From Actinomycetes bacterium (GTDB lineage: Bacteria; Actinomycetota; Actinomycetes; Mycobacteriales; Mycobacteriaceae), in the NCBI GenBank assembly GCA_023415515.1, contig JAEZKH010000367.1, positions 1 to 8,298 on the forward strand: a DNA stretch of 8,298 nucleotides. Direction: 5' to 3'. Made by a program: the position numbers and the translations under genes. The first letter of the stretch is position 1. Each line of letters begins with the position of its first letter. Positions 1-5,319 of this stretch are shown piece by piece. The notes beneath the pieces were generated by a model, which was not told the origin of the DNA, ran no database searches, and worked only from the letters and a program-made list of their open reading frames with translations.

Positions 1-958
1 GCCCGATACTGCGCATTACGCCGGGCGTGAGGTTCGCGAGGTCTTCGGGAGTCGGCATAAAGTCGACCTTGACGTGGACGCTTGGATCACCGATCACCTC
101 CAGTCGATATCCCTCGTCGGCCGTCCACGGCGGATCCAGCTTCGACGTCGCCGTCCACAGCTGGTTCAGGGCGACCACCTCGATTCCGTCGACCACACCG
201 TGCCACCTGACGTCCATGCCTGCGACGTGGCCGGCCGCGATGGCCACCCCGTCCGCGACGAAATCCTCTGTTGCGTAGGCAAAGTCGACCGAGCAAGTGA
301 TGTCGTCGAGCTCGATCCGCATGAGGCGGGCGAAGGCGTCGACCGCTTCGACGAAGACTGCGGTGCCCTTGCGAACGTCGTCGGCATGCCCAGGGTCGCC
401 CTTCGGCCTGCCCCATCCGACGGATTGGAAGTTTGCGTCACCGAGGAACTGCGCGACGTCGACCGATTCAATCACGGCCGCTCGCGTCACGCGCGTGGAC
501 ATCCCACTGGCGATTGCGGTGAGCATGTGCATGAATCCCGGGTTGATTCCGCTGCCGAAGATCGTCGCGCCGCCGTCGCGGGCAGCGTCGGAAACGGCGG
601 TCCGGTCGGCCTCGGGCAACGTCACGCCCGTGAGGAACTCGGCACTGGTCACGATGTTGACGCCTGCGCGCAGGATCTGTGTGACGGCAGCGACGTCGAA
701 GTGCAACGGCGTGAAGATGACGCAATCGAGTCGACCGCAAAGCAGTTCGTCGACGTCGCCCGTCGCTGCGACGCCGAGTAGCTCGTCGAGGCCACATAGC
801 GTGCCAACGTCGACGCCGACCTTCTCTGGCGAGTGCGCGAAGGCGCCGACGAGTTCGAGATCGGGTCGGGAGAGTACGGCCTTGACGGTCTCACGGGCGA
901 CGTTACCCGTCGTCCACTGCGCGATCCGCAGGGGTGCTACGTTTTCGACTGGAGACAC
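1..958 (-). CDS. Dihydrodipicolinate-reductase-like NAD(P)-dependent oxidoreductase, C-terminus beyond left edge
   Basis: The minus strand is open without a stop from a GTG at 958 to the window edge, giving 319 residues. The N-terminus reads MSPVENVAPLRIAQWTTGNV. The QWTTGNV stretch (residues 14-20) is the nucleotide-binding loop seen in the actinobacterial family annotated as dihydrodipicolinate reductase or NAD(P)H-dependent amine dehydrogenase (related to 2,4-diaminopentanoate dehydrogenase). GSGINPGF (about 135-142) is another block of this family. As I recall the family it is about 340-370 residues, so a few dozen C-terminal residues are probably missing. These paralogues are unlikely to be the lysine-pathway DapB; their substrates are mostly unknown. 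The GTG was chosen because it places the Rossmann strand right after the start; no in-frame ATG or GTG lies close upstream and no ribosome binding site is visible. The gene diverges from the frame starting at 1036. Confidence 0.85.
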   Translation of the reverse strand, partial: MSPVENVAPLRIAQWTTGNVARETVKAVLSRPDLELVGAFAHSPEKVGVDVGTLCGLDELLGVAATGDVDELLCGRLDCVIFTPLHFDVAAVTQILRAGVNIVTSAEFLTGVTLPEADRTAVSDAARDGGATIFGSGINPGFMHMLTAIASGMSTRVTRAAVIESVDVAQFLGDANFQSVGWGRPKGDPGHADDVRKGTAVFVEAVDAFARLMRIELDDITCSVDFAYATEDFVADGVAIAAGHVAGMDVRWHGVVDGIEVVALNQLWTATSKLDPPWTADEGYRLEVIGDPSVHVKVDFMPTPEDLANLTPGVMRSIG

Positions 959-965
959 GTGCTGC

Positions 966-971
966 AGCGTA
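966..971 (-). promoter_or_regulatory. Candidate -10 box (TACGCT) for a leaderless transcript of the 958 gene
   Basis: On the minus strand TACGCT fits the actinobacterial TANNNT -10 pattern and ends 7 bases before the GTG at 958. That spacing would place transcription initiation at or next to the start codon. There is no Shine-Dalgarno-like sequence before the GTG, which agrees with leaderless translation, common in mycobacteria. No good -35 box is seen at 16-18 bases upstream. This is an inference from position and pattern only. Confidence 0.35.
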
Positions 972-1035
972 CTGCCAAACCGTCGTCGTGAGGACCAATT
1001 GCTGCCAATTCGAGCCGGGCGACGTGCGGATCGTG

Positions 1036-1389
1036 ATGTCCCAGCCAATCCACCGGCAACGCCAGGAGTATCGCCTCCGCGTCTGCGGCTCCCATCGCGG
1101 AAAGGCACGCCACTCAATCGAAGCGGCGAGACAGCGGCTCGCTGAAAGCGCCGATCCCGTTGCGTGTCAGTTGATCAAGCTCGCGTTCGATGGGAAAGAG
1201 ACTGCTGAAATTCGTTTGCGTGCAACACTGCAACTACTTGACCGCTGGTCCACCCGAGCCGAACTACGCCTGGCGATCGTGGCTTGGATCGAGCGGACTT
1301 GCCACCGACGTCGCCGGCAACGCGCACTCGGCAGGCTCACCCCGATAGAGTTCGAACTACTCCACACACCTGCCGCAACCGCGGCCTGA
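1036..1389 (+). pseudogene. Chimeric frame: hypothetical N-terminus fused in frame to an IS3 transposase C-terminus
   Basis: From ATG 1036 the frame encodes 117 residues. An in-frame GTG at 934 would lengthen it but overlaps the divergent 958 gene, so I prefer 1036. About residues 1-70 look like a small basic/helical actinobacterial hypothetical protein (ARQRLAESADPVACQLIKLA, then a TLQLLDR-type helix). I do not recognise its function; it only loosely recalls terminase-small-subunit-like proteins. From about residue 71 (STRAELRLAIVAWIERTCHR, then RRRQRALGRLTPIEFELLHT) it matches the C-terminal end of the DDE integrase domain of IS3-family OrfB. The catalytic DDE residues are absent, so this part cannot be an active transposase. 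The join lies near LLDRW (1234-1248), a tract both parents could share. Whether the fusion is expressed is unknown; no strong ribosome binding site precedes the ATG. Confidence 0.65.
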
Positions 1390-1429
1390 AATTCAAACCC
1401 CGCGAGTCAACTGAACTCGGGGCAGTCCC
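1240..1429 (+). mobile_element. IS3-family insertion sequence remnant, right (3') end only
   Basis: About 150 bases encode the last ~47 residues of an IS3-family transposase, ending at the TGA at 1387-1389. They are followed by 40 bases that look like an IS right end. The signature AIVAWIERTCHRRRRQRALG is typical of actinobacterial IS3 OrfB C-termini, where the usual form is WIERTYHRRRRQ. No orfA, no DDE motif and no matching left end were found in the window, so the element is truncated on its left. The left boundary is approximate; the right boundary is set by the presumed terminal repeat. Confidence 0.7.
1406..1429 (+). repeat. Presumed right terminal inverted repeat of the IS3 remnant
   Basis: The 24 bases beginning GTCAACTGAACT and ending GGGGCAGTCCC lie 17 bases after the transposase stop. 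They resemble the right terminal repeats of actinobacterial IS3 elements, which commonly carry a GTCAAC block and a GGGCAGTCCC-like end. This comparison is from memory. The partner left repeat is not in the window, so the pairing cannot be checked here. A bulged hairpin (CCCC/GGGG plus GAGT/ACTC, 1398-1422) overlaps it. Confidence 0.5.
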
Positions 1430-1553
1430 GAATGGTTGATGGCCACGGTGGCGGGGACCATCGACGACGATCTCCCCGCGCCCTAACGTGATCGGCACGC
1501 TGTTCGACGGAATGGAGCCGTCAAGCATCCATCGGTCGACCGGTGCCAGCGCC

Positions 1554-3356
1554 TCAGAACCAGTCCGGCTGCATGTCCAGGGTCGTCGCGTCCAAGCTGG
1601 CGAGCAGATCGAGTTGGGACGAAACCTTGGGAAGTTCGTAGGTGAAGAAATAGCGTGTGGCGACGCGCTTGCCGTCATAGAAACTCCCGCGACGTGCGCC
1701 CGTTGCGTTGAGCTGATCGAGCCACATCCACGCGATCACGGTGTGACCGACTGCGTCGAGGTAAATGCTGGAGTTGGCCAACGCCAGCCGGCGGTCATTG
1801 AGGCTCACCAGCCGTGTCGTCACCTCCAACACGTTATTCCACACGTTTTTCAGTTGTGCGGCCCAACGCTGCGCATCCGCATTGCCTGCTTGCGCGCGTT
1901 GGACCGTCGCGGCGATCCTCGCGGTCAGCACCCGCAATCCAGCGCCGTCGTGCTGTCTCGCCTTGCGGCCGAGTAGGTCAATTCCCTGAATGCCGTTGGT
2001 CCCTTCGTGGATCGGGTTGAGCCGATTGTCGCGGTAGTGCTGCTCTACGTCGTAATCACGGGTGTAGCCATACCCGCCGTGTACTTGGATGGCGAGGTCG
2101 TTGGCCAACAGGCACCATTGGGACGGCCAGCTCTTGGCGATCGGTGTCAGCACGTCCAGCAGGAGCCCGGCCCCGCGGATCTGCTCGGAATCTGAACAGC
2201 TGGCCTGCTCGTCGACCAGCCGGGCGCAGTACAACCCGAGCGCCATGGCGCCCTCGACGTAGGACTTTTGGGCCAGCAACATGCGTCGCACGTCGGCGTG
2301 TTCAATGAGTGCTACCGGCGCGACGTTGGGCCCATTGCGGTCTGGTGGACGGCCCTGGGTGCGGGTGCGTGCGTACTCGAGAGACTTGAGGTAACCGACG
2401 TAGCCGAGAGCCGTGGCAAGAAAGCCAACACCGATGCGGGCCTCGTTCATCATGTCGAACATGTACGCCAGTCCGTGGTTCTCCTCGCCGACCAGATACC
2501 CGACCGCGCCGGGTTGATCTCCGGGAGCGTAGGTTCCGTCGCCGAACGACAGGACGGCGTTGGTCGTCCCGCGGTTGCCCATCTTGTGGTTGAGTCCGCT
2601 TAGCACGACATCGTTGCGCACGGCGGTTTGTGGGTCGGCTGAGTCCGCGGTCAGATACTTCGGCACGATAAACAGCGAAATCGACTTGACTCCGGCGCCG
2701 CCGCCGGGCGTCTTGGCCAAGACCAGGTGAACGATGTTGTCGCTGAGGTCATGGTCCCCGCCCGAGATCCACATCTTGGTGCCCGTGACGCGGTAAGTAC
2801 CGTCGGGCTGACGTTCCGCGCGGGTGGTGATGTCGGCCAGTGATGAGCCCGCGTGTGGTTCCGACAGGCACATCGTGCCGAAGTACCGGCCCTCGAGCAT
2901 GGGCTGGACGTATCGCTCGACTTGCTCATCGGTGCCGTGCGCGACGATGAGATGAGCGTTGGCGATGGTGAGGAACGGGTAGTTTGCCGTGCCGGCATTC
3001 GCGGCCTGAAAGAATGCCATCGATGCGCGGGCGACCGTGGTAGGCAACTGCATCCCACCGACGGCGTCGTCGAACTCTCCGGCGATCAAACCCGAGGCGG
3101 TATAGGCATCGAGTGCGATTTTGATGTCTTCGATGAGAGCCACCGTGCCATGAGGAAGCATTCGCGGTTCGTGGGCGTCGCTTTTTTTGTTGTGTGTGGC
3201 GAAGTAGCGGGTGGCGATGTCGGTACTGAGGTCGAGCACAGCATCGAAGGTCTCTCGAGAATGCTCGACGAAGCGTTCCCGGTCCGTCAAAGACTCGATG
3301 TCGAGCCATTCATAGAGCAGAAAGTCGATATCGCGGCGCGAAAGTAGTTCAGACAT
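1554..3356 (-). CDS. Acyl-CoA dehydrogenase, ~600-residue FadE5/DmdC-like class
   Basis: The protein has 600 residues, longer than the ~380-400 of ordinary acyl-CoA dehydrogenases and matching the long class with N- and C-terminal extensions (FadE5-like, DmdC-like). These FAD enzymes desaturate the alpha,beta bond of acyl-CoA thioesters and pass electrons to ETF. Visible blocks are an N-terminal extension (about 1-75); the middle-domain FAD motif GTMCLSEPHAGSSLADI (160-176); KMWISGGDHDL (194-204); NHKMGNRGTT (256-265); and IQVHGGYGYTRDYDVEQHYRDN (from 423) running into NPIHEGTNGIQGIDLLGRK (447-465). Glu451 in HEGTNGIQ is the likely catalytic base. A C-terminal helical extension ends in MQPDWF. 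The start ATG is preceded by a weak GAAAG six bases upstream; a TACCCT at 3367-3372 could be a -10 box. It is the last gene of the VOC-SDR-FadE minus-strand group, separated from the SDR by 195 bases. The substrate is unknown. Confidence 0.93.
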   Translation of the reverse strand: MSELLSRRDIDFLLYEWLDIESLTDRERFVEHSRETFDAVLDLSTDIATRYFATHNKKSDAHEPRMLPHGTVALIEDIKIALDAYTASGLIAGEFDDAVGGMQLPTTVARASMAFFQAANAGTANYPFLTIANAHLIVAHGTDEQVERYVQPMLEGRYFGTMCLSEPHAGSSLADITTRAERQPDGTYRVTGTKMWISGGDHDLSDNIVHLVLAKTPGGGAGVKSISLFIVPKYLTADSADPQTAVRNDVVLSGLNHKMGNRGTTNAVLSFGDGTYAPGDQPGAVGYLVGEENHGLAYMFDMMNEARIGVGFLATALGYVGYLKSLEYARTRTQGRPPDRNGPNVAPVALIEHADVRRMLLAQKSYVEGAMALGLYCARLVDEQASCSDSEQIRGAGLLLDVLTPIAKSWPSQWCLLANDLAIQVHGGYGYTRDYDVEQHYRDNRLNPIHEGTNGIQGIDLLGRKARQHDGAGLRVLTARIAATVQRAQAGNADAQRWAAQLKNVWNNVLEVTTRLVSLNDRRLALANSSIYLDAVGHTVIAWMWLDQLNATGARRGSFYDGKRVATRYFFTYELPKVSSQLDLLASLDATTLDMQPDWF

Positions 3357-3378
3357 AGCACTTTCGAGGGTAGAGGGA

Positions 3379-3521
3379 TCAGATCGATAGGCTATTGTCG
3401 GCCAGAATGCCTTCGGCCATTCGGATGGTCACGCCGACGATTCCGGCCTTGGCTTTCGCGAAGTTGGCCAGGCCCGATTGCCGCGTAATCCGTTGTGGGA
3501 GGTCACATCAATGATCCGTCG
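3379..3521 (-). pseudogene. Frameshifted internal fragment of a second SDR gene
   Basis: The gap between the SDR gene and the acyl-CoA dehydrogenase gene holds about 47 codons of another short-chain dehydrogenase on the minus strand. From 3521 to 3474 one frame reads RRIIDVTSHNGLRGNR. From 3474 the next frame reads GLANFAKAKAGIVGVTIRMA and ends at a TGA at 3379-3381. Joined, they match the active-site segment of multifunctional-enzyme-type SDRs (usual form RIINTTS..GL.GN.GQANYAAAKAGI). The break falls in a three-G run (3473-3475 on the minus strand); one added G would restore the frame. The catalytic Tyr is Phe (NFAKAK), while the Ser thirteen residues earlier and the Lys four residues later are in the right places. 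Neither the Rossmann nucleotide-binding end nor the C-terminus is present. It is not a copy of the neighbouring SDR, whose equivalent segment differs. Confidence 0.7.
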
Positions 3522-3551
3522 CAAGACCTCGGGTATGCGTGACGTTCGCGC

Positions 3552-4391
3552 TCATGCGTCGACGGCCACATTGGCCGACGAATTCCAGAGTCCGCCTTCC
3601 ATTTCGGCCACGGGGACGCGGGCGGCAGCAGACCACCCGCCGTCGACGGCAATGGCTTGCCCGGTGACGAATGATGACTCGTCACTCGCAAGCCAGAGTG
3701 CAGCATTGGCAAGGTCTTCCGGGTACCCCGCCCTAGGCAGGACGTGCCGGGTCGCGAGGTCCTTTTCGATGTCCTCGACCGCACTGTTGCTACGCTGCCG
3801 CTCTAGTCCGCCCCCGAGGACCATCGCCGTCAAGATCGCACCGGGGATGATGCAGTTGGCGCGGACGAAGTGCTTGCCATACTCGACGGCACAAACCCGC
3901 GTCAGTGCCTGCACGCCGTTCTTCGCCGCGCCGTATCCGCCTCGATAAAGGATCCCCATGTCCGCCGCGTGCGACGACGTCGTGATGATCGAGCCGCCAC
4001 CATTTGCGATCAAGTGCGGCAGTGCATATTTCATGCCGAGCCACGGACCCTTGAGGTCGACAGCCAGCAAGCGGTCAAACCTCTCTTCGGCGCAGTCGAT
4101 TATCGAACCTTCGCCGCCCATCATGCCCGCGTTGTTCACGAGGATGTGCAGCCCACCGAAATGTTCAACCGTTGAGTTCACGAGATTCTCAACGTCAGCC
4201 GCGATGGCGACATCAGTGCGAACGAACAGGCAGGCATCACCCAACTCGGTGGCCAACGCGGCTCCTGCATCACCTTGCAGATCACCGATCGCCACTCTCG
4301 CACCCTCGGCGACGAACCGCTTGACGATGGCGGCCCCAATACCGGCAGCGCCGCCGGTCACTATTGCAATCTTGCCGGCTAGTCTCGGCAC
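3552..4391 (-). CDS. Classical short-chain dehydrogenase/reductase (SDR), probably NAD(H)-dependent
   Basis: The protein has 279 residues and is a complete classical SDR. It shows the cofactor motif TGGAAGIG (12-19), an acidic residue at the end of the second strand (Asp37 in AIGDLQG) that usually selects NAD(H), NNAG (86-89), the catalytic Ser140, and Tyr153-x3-Lys157 (YGAAK) at the expected spacing of 13 from the Ser. The C-terminal substrate-loop region and the FVTGQAIAVDGGW block (241-253) are intact, followed by a ~26-residue tail. The family interconverts secondary alcohols and ketones; steroid hydroxyl or hydroxyacyl substrates fit the neighbourhood but are not proven. The start is a GTG at 4391 with GAGGGG nine bases upstream (4401-4406). 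It lies 77 bases downstream of the VOC gene on the same strand, so co-transcription is likely. Confidence 0.93.
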   Translation of the reverse strand: MPRLAGKIAIVTGGAAGIGAAIVKRFVAEGARVAIGDLQGDAGAALATELGDACLFVRTDVAIAADVENLVNSTVEHFGGLHILVNNAGMMGGEGSIIDCAEERFDRLLAVDLKGPWLGMKYALPHLIANGGGSIITTSSHAADMGILYRGGYGAAKNGVQALTRVCAVEYGKHFVRANCIIPGAILTAMVLGGGLERQRSNSAVEDIEKDLATRHVLPRAGYPEDLANAALWLASDESSFVTGQAIAVDGGWSAAARVPVAEMEGGLWNSSANVAVDA

Positions 4392-4468
4392 TCCGTCACA
4401 CCCCTCGTGTACACATCCGCCGCGTGCGTCCTACGACGCTGCGGGCCGTCAACCTCAGTCCTCCGGAG

Positions 4469-4891
4469 TTATTCCGAGGGTGCCTGTGATGATGCCTCGC
4501 CCTCCCTCAAGCGCTCCTCGTCATAGAGGCCATCGGGTTGATTGAGTTCGATGACGTTTCCGGATGGATCAGTGACGAATGCCGCGTAGCCGGCCCCTTT
4601 GGCATAAAACCCTGGCCTACAAGTTTCGCCGTTCGCCTCGAGAACCTTGACGACTTCCTCGAGATTGGCGACGTCGAATGCAAAGTGCACCGAAGGAACC
4701 TTCTCGGGAACCGGGCGCACCAGCATGTGCACCATCTGGCCGTTCGAGGCTCGCCACCACAATCCGTCTGCAACACCCGGCGGGAACGGGCGAGGAATCT
4801 CCTCCAGCCCGAGAAGGCGGTAGAACTCGCGCGTGCGCTCGACGTCGTCGACCTCAAGACCCACATGCTGGATACCGTTTATCAGACTCAT
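4469..4891 (-). CDS. VOC (glyoxalase/bleomycin-resistance/extradiol dioxygenase) superfamily protein
   Basis: The protein has 140 residues from the ATG at 4891. It shows the paired beta-alpha-beta-beta-beta layout of the vicinal oxygen chelate fold. It begins with INGIQHVGLEVDDVERTREF and has FVTDPSGNVIELNQP (105-119) near the end. Candidate metal ligands in the usual places are His9, His69 and Glu115, with His55 nearby. Such proteins can be isomerases, epimerases (methylmalonyl-CoA-epimerase-like), lyases or dioxygenases, and the sequence does not decide which. The start at 4891 is preferred over an in-frame ATG five codons upstream because a perfect AAGGAG lies six bases before it. It appears to be the first gene of a minus-strand operon with the SDR and perhaps the acyl-CoA dehydrogenase. 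A good sigma-A-type promoter lies just upstream. Confidence 0.9.
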   Translation of the reverse strand: MSLINGIQHVGLEVDDVERTREFYRLLGLEEIPRPFPPGVADGLWWRASNGQMVHMLVRPVPEKVPSVHFAFDVANLEEVVKVLEANGETCRPGFYAKGAGYAAFVTDPSGNVIELNQPDGLYDEERLREGEASSQAPSE

Positions 4892-4897
4892 TCGCAG

Positions 4898-4903
4898 CTC
4901 CTT
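4898..4903 (-). promoter_or_regulatory. Ribosome binding site AAGGAG that decides the VOC start
   Basis: On the minus strand AAGGAG is followed by six bases (CTGCGA) and the ATG at 4891. The spacing is ideal, so the more upstream ATG at 4906, which lies before this site, is unlikely to be the main start. The TGA of the possible upstream frame (4903-4905) touches this site. Confidence 0.8.
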
Positions 4904-5205
4904 CATTTCATTATCATCATTACAGTGGATAATCTACCGGTCAAGGCTAGGCAGACCCCCTCGGCTTTCACTCCACAGACAATGATGGTGCCAGTGCTGT
5001 GCGGCATCTCAGCCTCAGCGGTGCAGGCCGCGCAATACCACTGCCGCTCACCGCGCCGAAGTCGCCTCGAGAAATTACTCCTCGCCGGCGCCACCACAAA
5101 CTCCTTCATCCCGCGCCGAACCGGAGCCACGGAGGGCGGGGCTAATTCGAGCGGCATTGCACGGATCAGCACCAACCCACCAGTCCAGCGCCGAACGGCG
5201 CGCAT
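4903..5205 (-). CDS. Doubtful 100-residue hypothetical protein with a CxxC pair
   Basis: An open frame from ATG 5205 to a TGA at 4903-4905 fills most of the divergent intergenic region. Its stop abuts the VOC ribosome binding site, as in a tight operon. The product is basic in its first half and contains RRGERQWYCAACTAEAEMP (about residues 51-69) with a CxxC pair, then a hydrophobic stretch around TGTIIVCGVKAEGVCLAL. I do not recognise a family. Third-position GC is only moderately high, no good ribosome binding site precedes the ATG, and the best VOC promoter lies inside its 3' end. The plus strand is also open across the same bases. It may be a chance frame or a decayed gene. Confidence 0.25.
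   Translation of the reverse strand: MRAVRRWTGGLVLIRAMPLELAPPSVAPVRRGMKEFVVAPARSNFSRRLRRGERQWYCAACTAEAEMPHSTGTIIVCGVKAEGVCLALTGRLSTVMMIMK
4909..4930 (-). repeat. Copy 1 of a 22-bp element shared by the two divergent promoters
   Basis: Read toward the VOC gene it begins ATCCACTGTAATGATGAT and ends AATG. It matches the element at 5250-5271 at 20 of 22 positions. The element starts 17 bases upstream of the VOC start codon and covers the candidate -10 box. It may be an operator for a regulator controlling both transcription units, or a duplicated promoter piece. Confidence 0.6.
4916..4944 (-). promoter_or_regulatory. Candidate promoter of the VOC operon (TTGACC - 17 bases - AATGAT, extended -10)
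   Basis: On the minus strand TTGACC (4939-4944) matches the -35 consensus at 5 of 6 bases. A 17-base spacer follows, then AATGAT (4916-4921), which matches TATAAT at 4 of 6. TGT directly precedes it, an extended -10 arrangement. Initiation would fall near 4909, leaving a leader of about 18 bases that contains the AAGGAG. The -10 half lies inside the 22-bp element that recurs before the flavoprotein gene. This is pattern evidence only. Confidence 0.55.
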
Positions 5206-5249
5206 GATTTCTTGACCAAAGCTTCGTGCAGTGCCAGCATGAGGAAAAC

Positions 5250-5271
5250 ATCCAATGTAATGATGATCATG
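5250..5271 (+). repeat. Copy 2 of the 22-bp shared element, upstream of the flavoprotein gene
   Basis: Read toward the flavoprotein gene it begins ATCCAATGTAATGATGAT and ends CATG. It differs from the copy at 4909-4930 at two positions. It ends 48 bases before the chosen GTG start and contains the same TG-T-AATGAT extended -10 string (5256-5264). No good -35 box lies 16-18 bases upstream. A TTGACC is present at 5212-5217 but is 41 bases from the AATGAT. The two copies form an inverted pair about 340 bp apart, each pointing at its own gene. Confidence 0.6.
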
Positions 5272-5306
5272 GTCTCGTTTCTCGCCTGGGTACCGGGTGA
5301 GACGAC

Positions 5307-5313
5307 GAAAGGA
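5307..5313 (+). promoter_or_regulatory. Ribosome binding site GAAAGGA that decides the flavoprotein start
   Basis: GAAAGGA is followed by six bases and GTG at 5320. None of the in-frame upstream starts (TTG 5212, ATG 5239, or the ATG cluster at 5261-5272) has a comparable site. The GTG at 5320 also places the FAD-binding strand at the usual distance from the N-terminus. Confidence 0.7.
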
Positions 5314-5319
5314 TGCGTT

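Noticed and set aside
74..1145. Long plus-strand open frames (74-781 and 297-1145)
   Set aside because: They are antisense to the dihydrodipicolinate-reductase-like gene, whose minus-strand frame is unbroken and shows family motifs. The plus-strand products are low-complexity and resemble no protein family.
1398..1422. GC-rich hairpin as a terminator for the IS-derived frame or the FadE gene
   Set aside because: The stem has a two-base bulge, no T-tract follows, and it coincides with the presumed IS terminal repeat, which explains it better.
1506..1522. GACGG/CCGTC hairpin about 30 bases after the acyl-CoA dehydrogenase stop
   Set aside because: A 5-bp stem with a 7-base loop and no T-tract is expected by chance in GC-rich DNA.
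1430..1553. Minus-strand open frame between the IS end and the FadE stop (LAPVDRWMLDGS and onward)
   Set aside because: It is open but short, lacks a start with a ribosome binding site, and matches no family I recognise.
4892..4906. VOC start at ATG 4906 (extra MKELR)
   Set aside because: The extra codons are the AAGGAG ribosome binding site itself, correctly spaced for ATG 4891.
5053..5195. Three copies of GCGCCGAA at 5053, 5113 and 5188, two within CCGCGCCGAA exactly 60 bases apart
   Set aside because: The words are short and GC-rich, the spacing of the third copy differs, and there is no dyad symmetry. They do not form a CRISPR or iteron pattern.
5212..5319. Longer flavoprotein N-terminus from TTG 5212 or ATG 5239/5261
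   Set aside because: These starts lack ribosome binding sites and would place the shared 22-bp promoter-like element inside the coding region. GTG 5320 has GAAAGGA six bases upstream and gives a normal family N-terminus.
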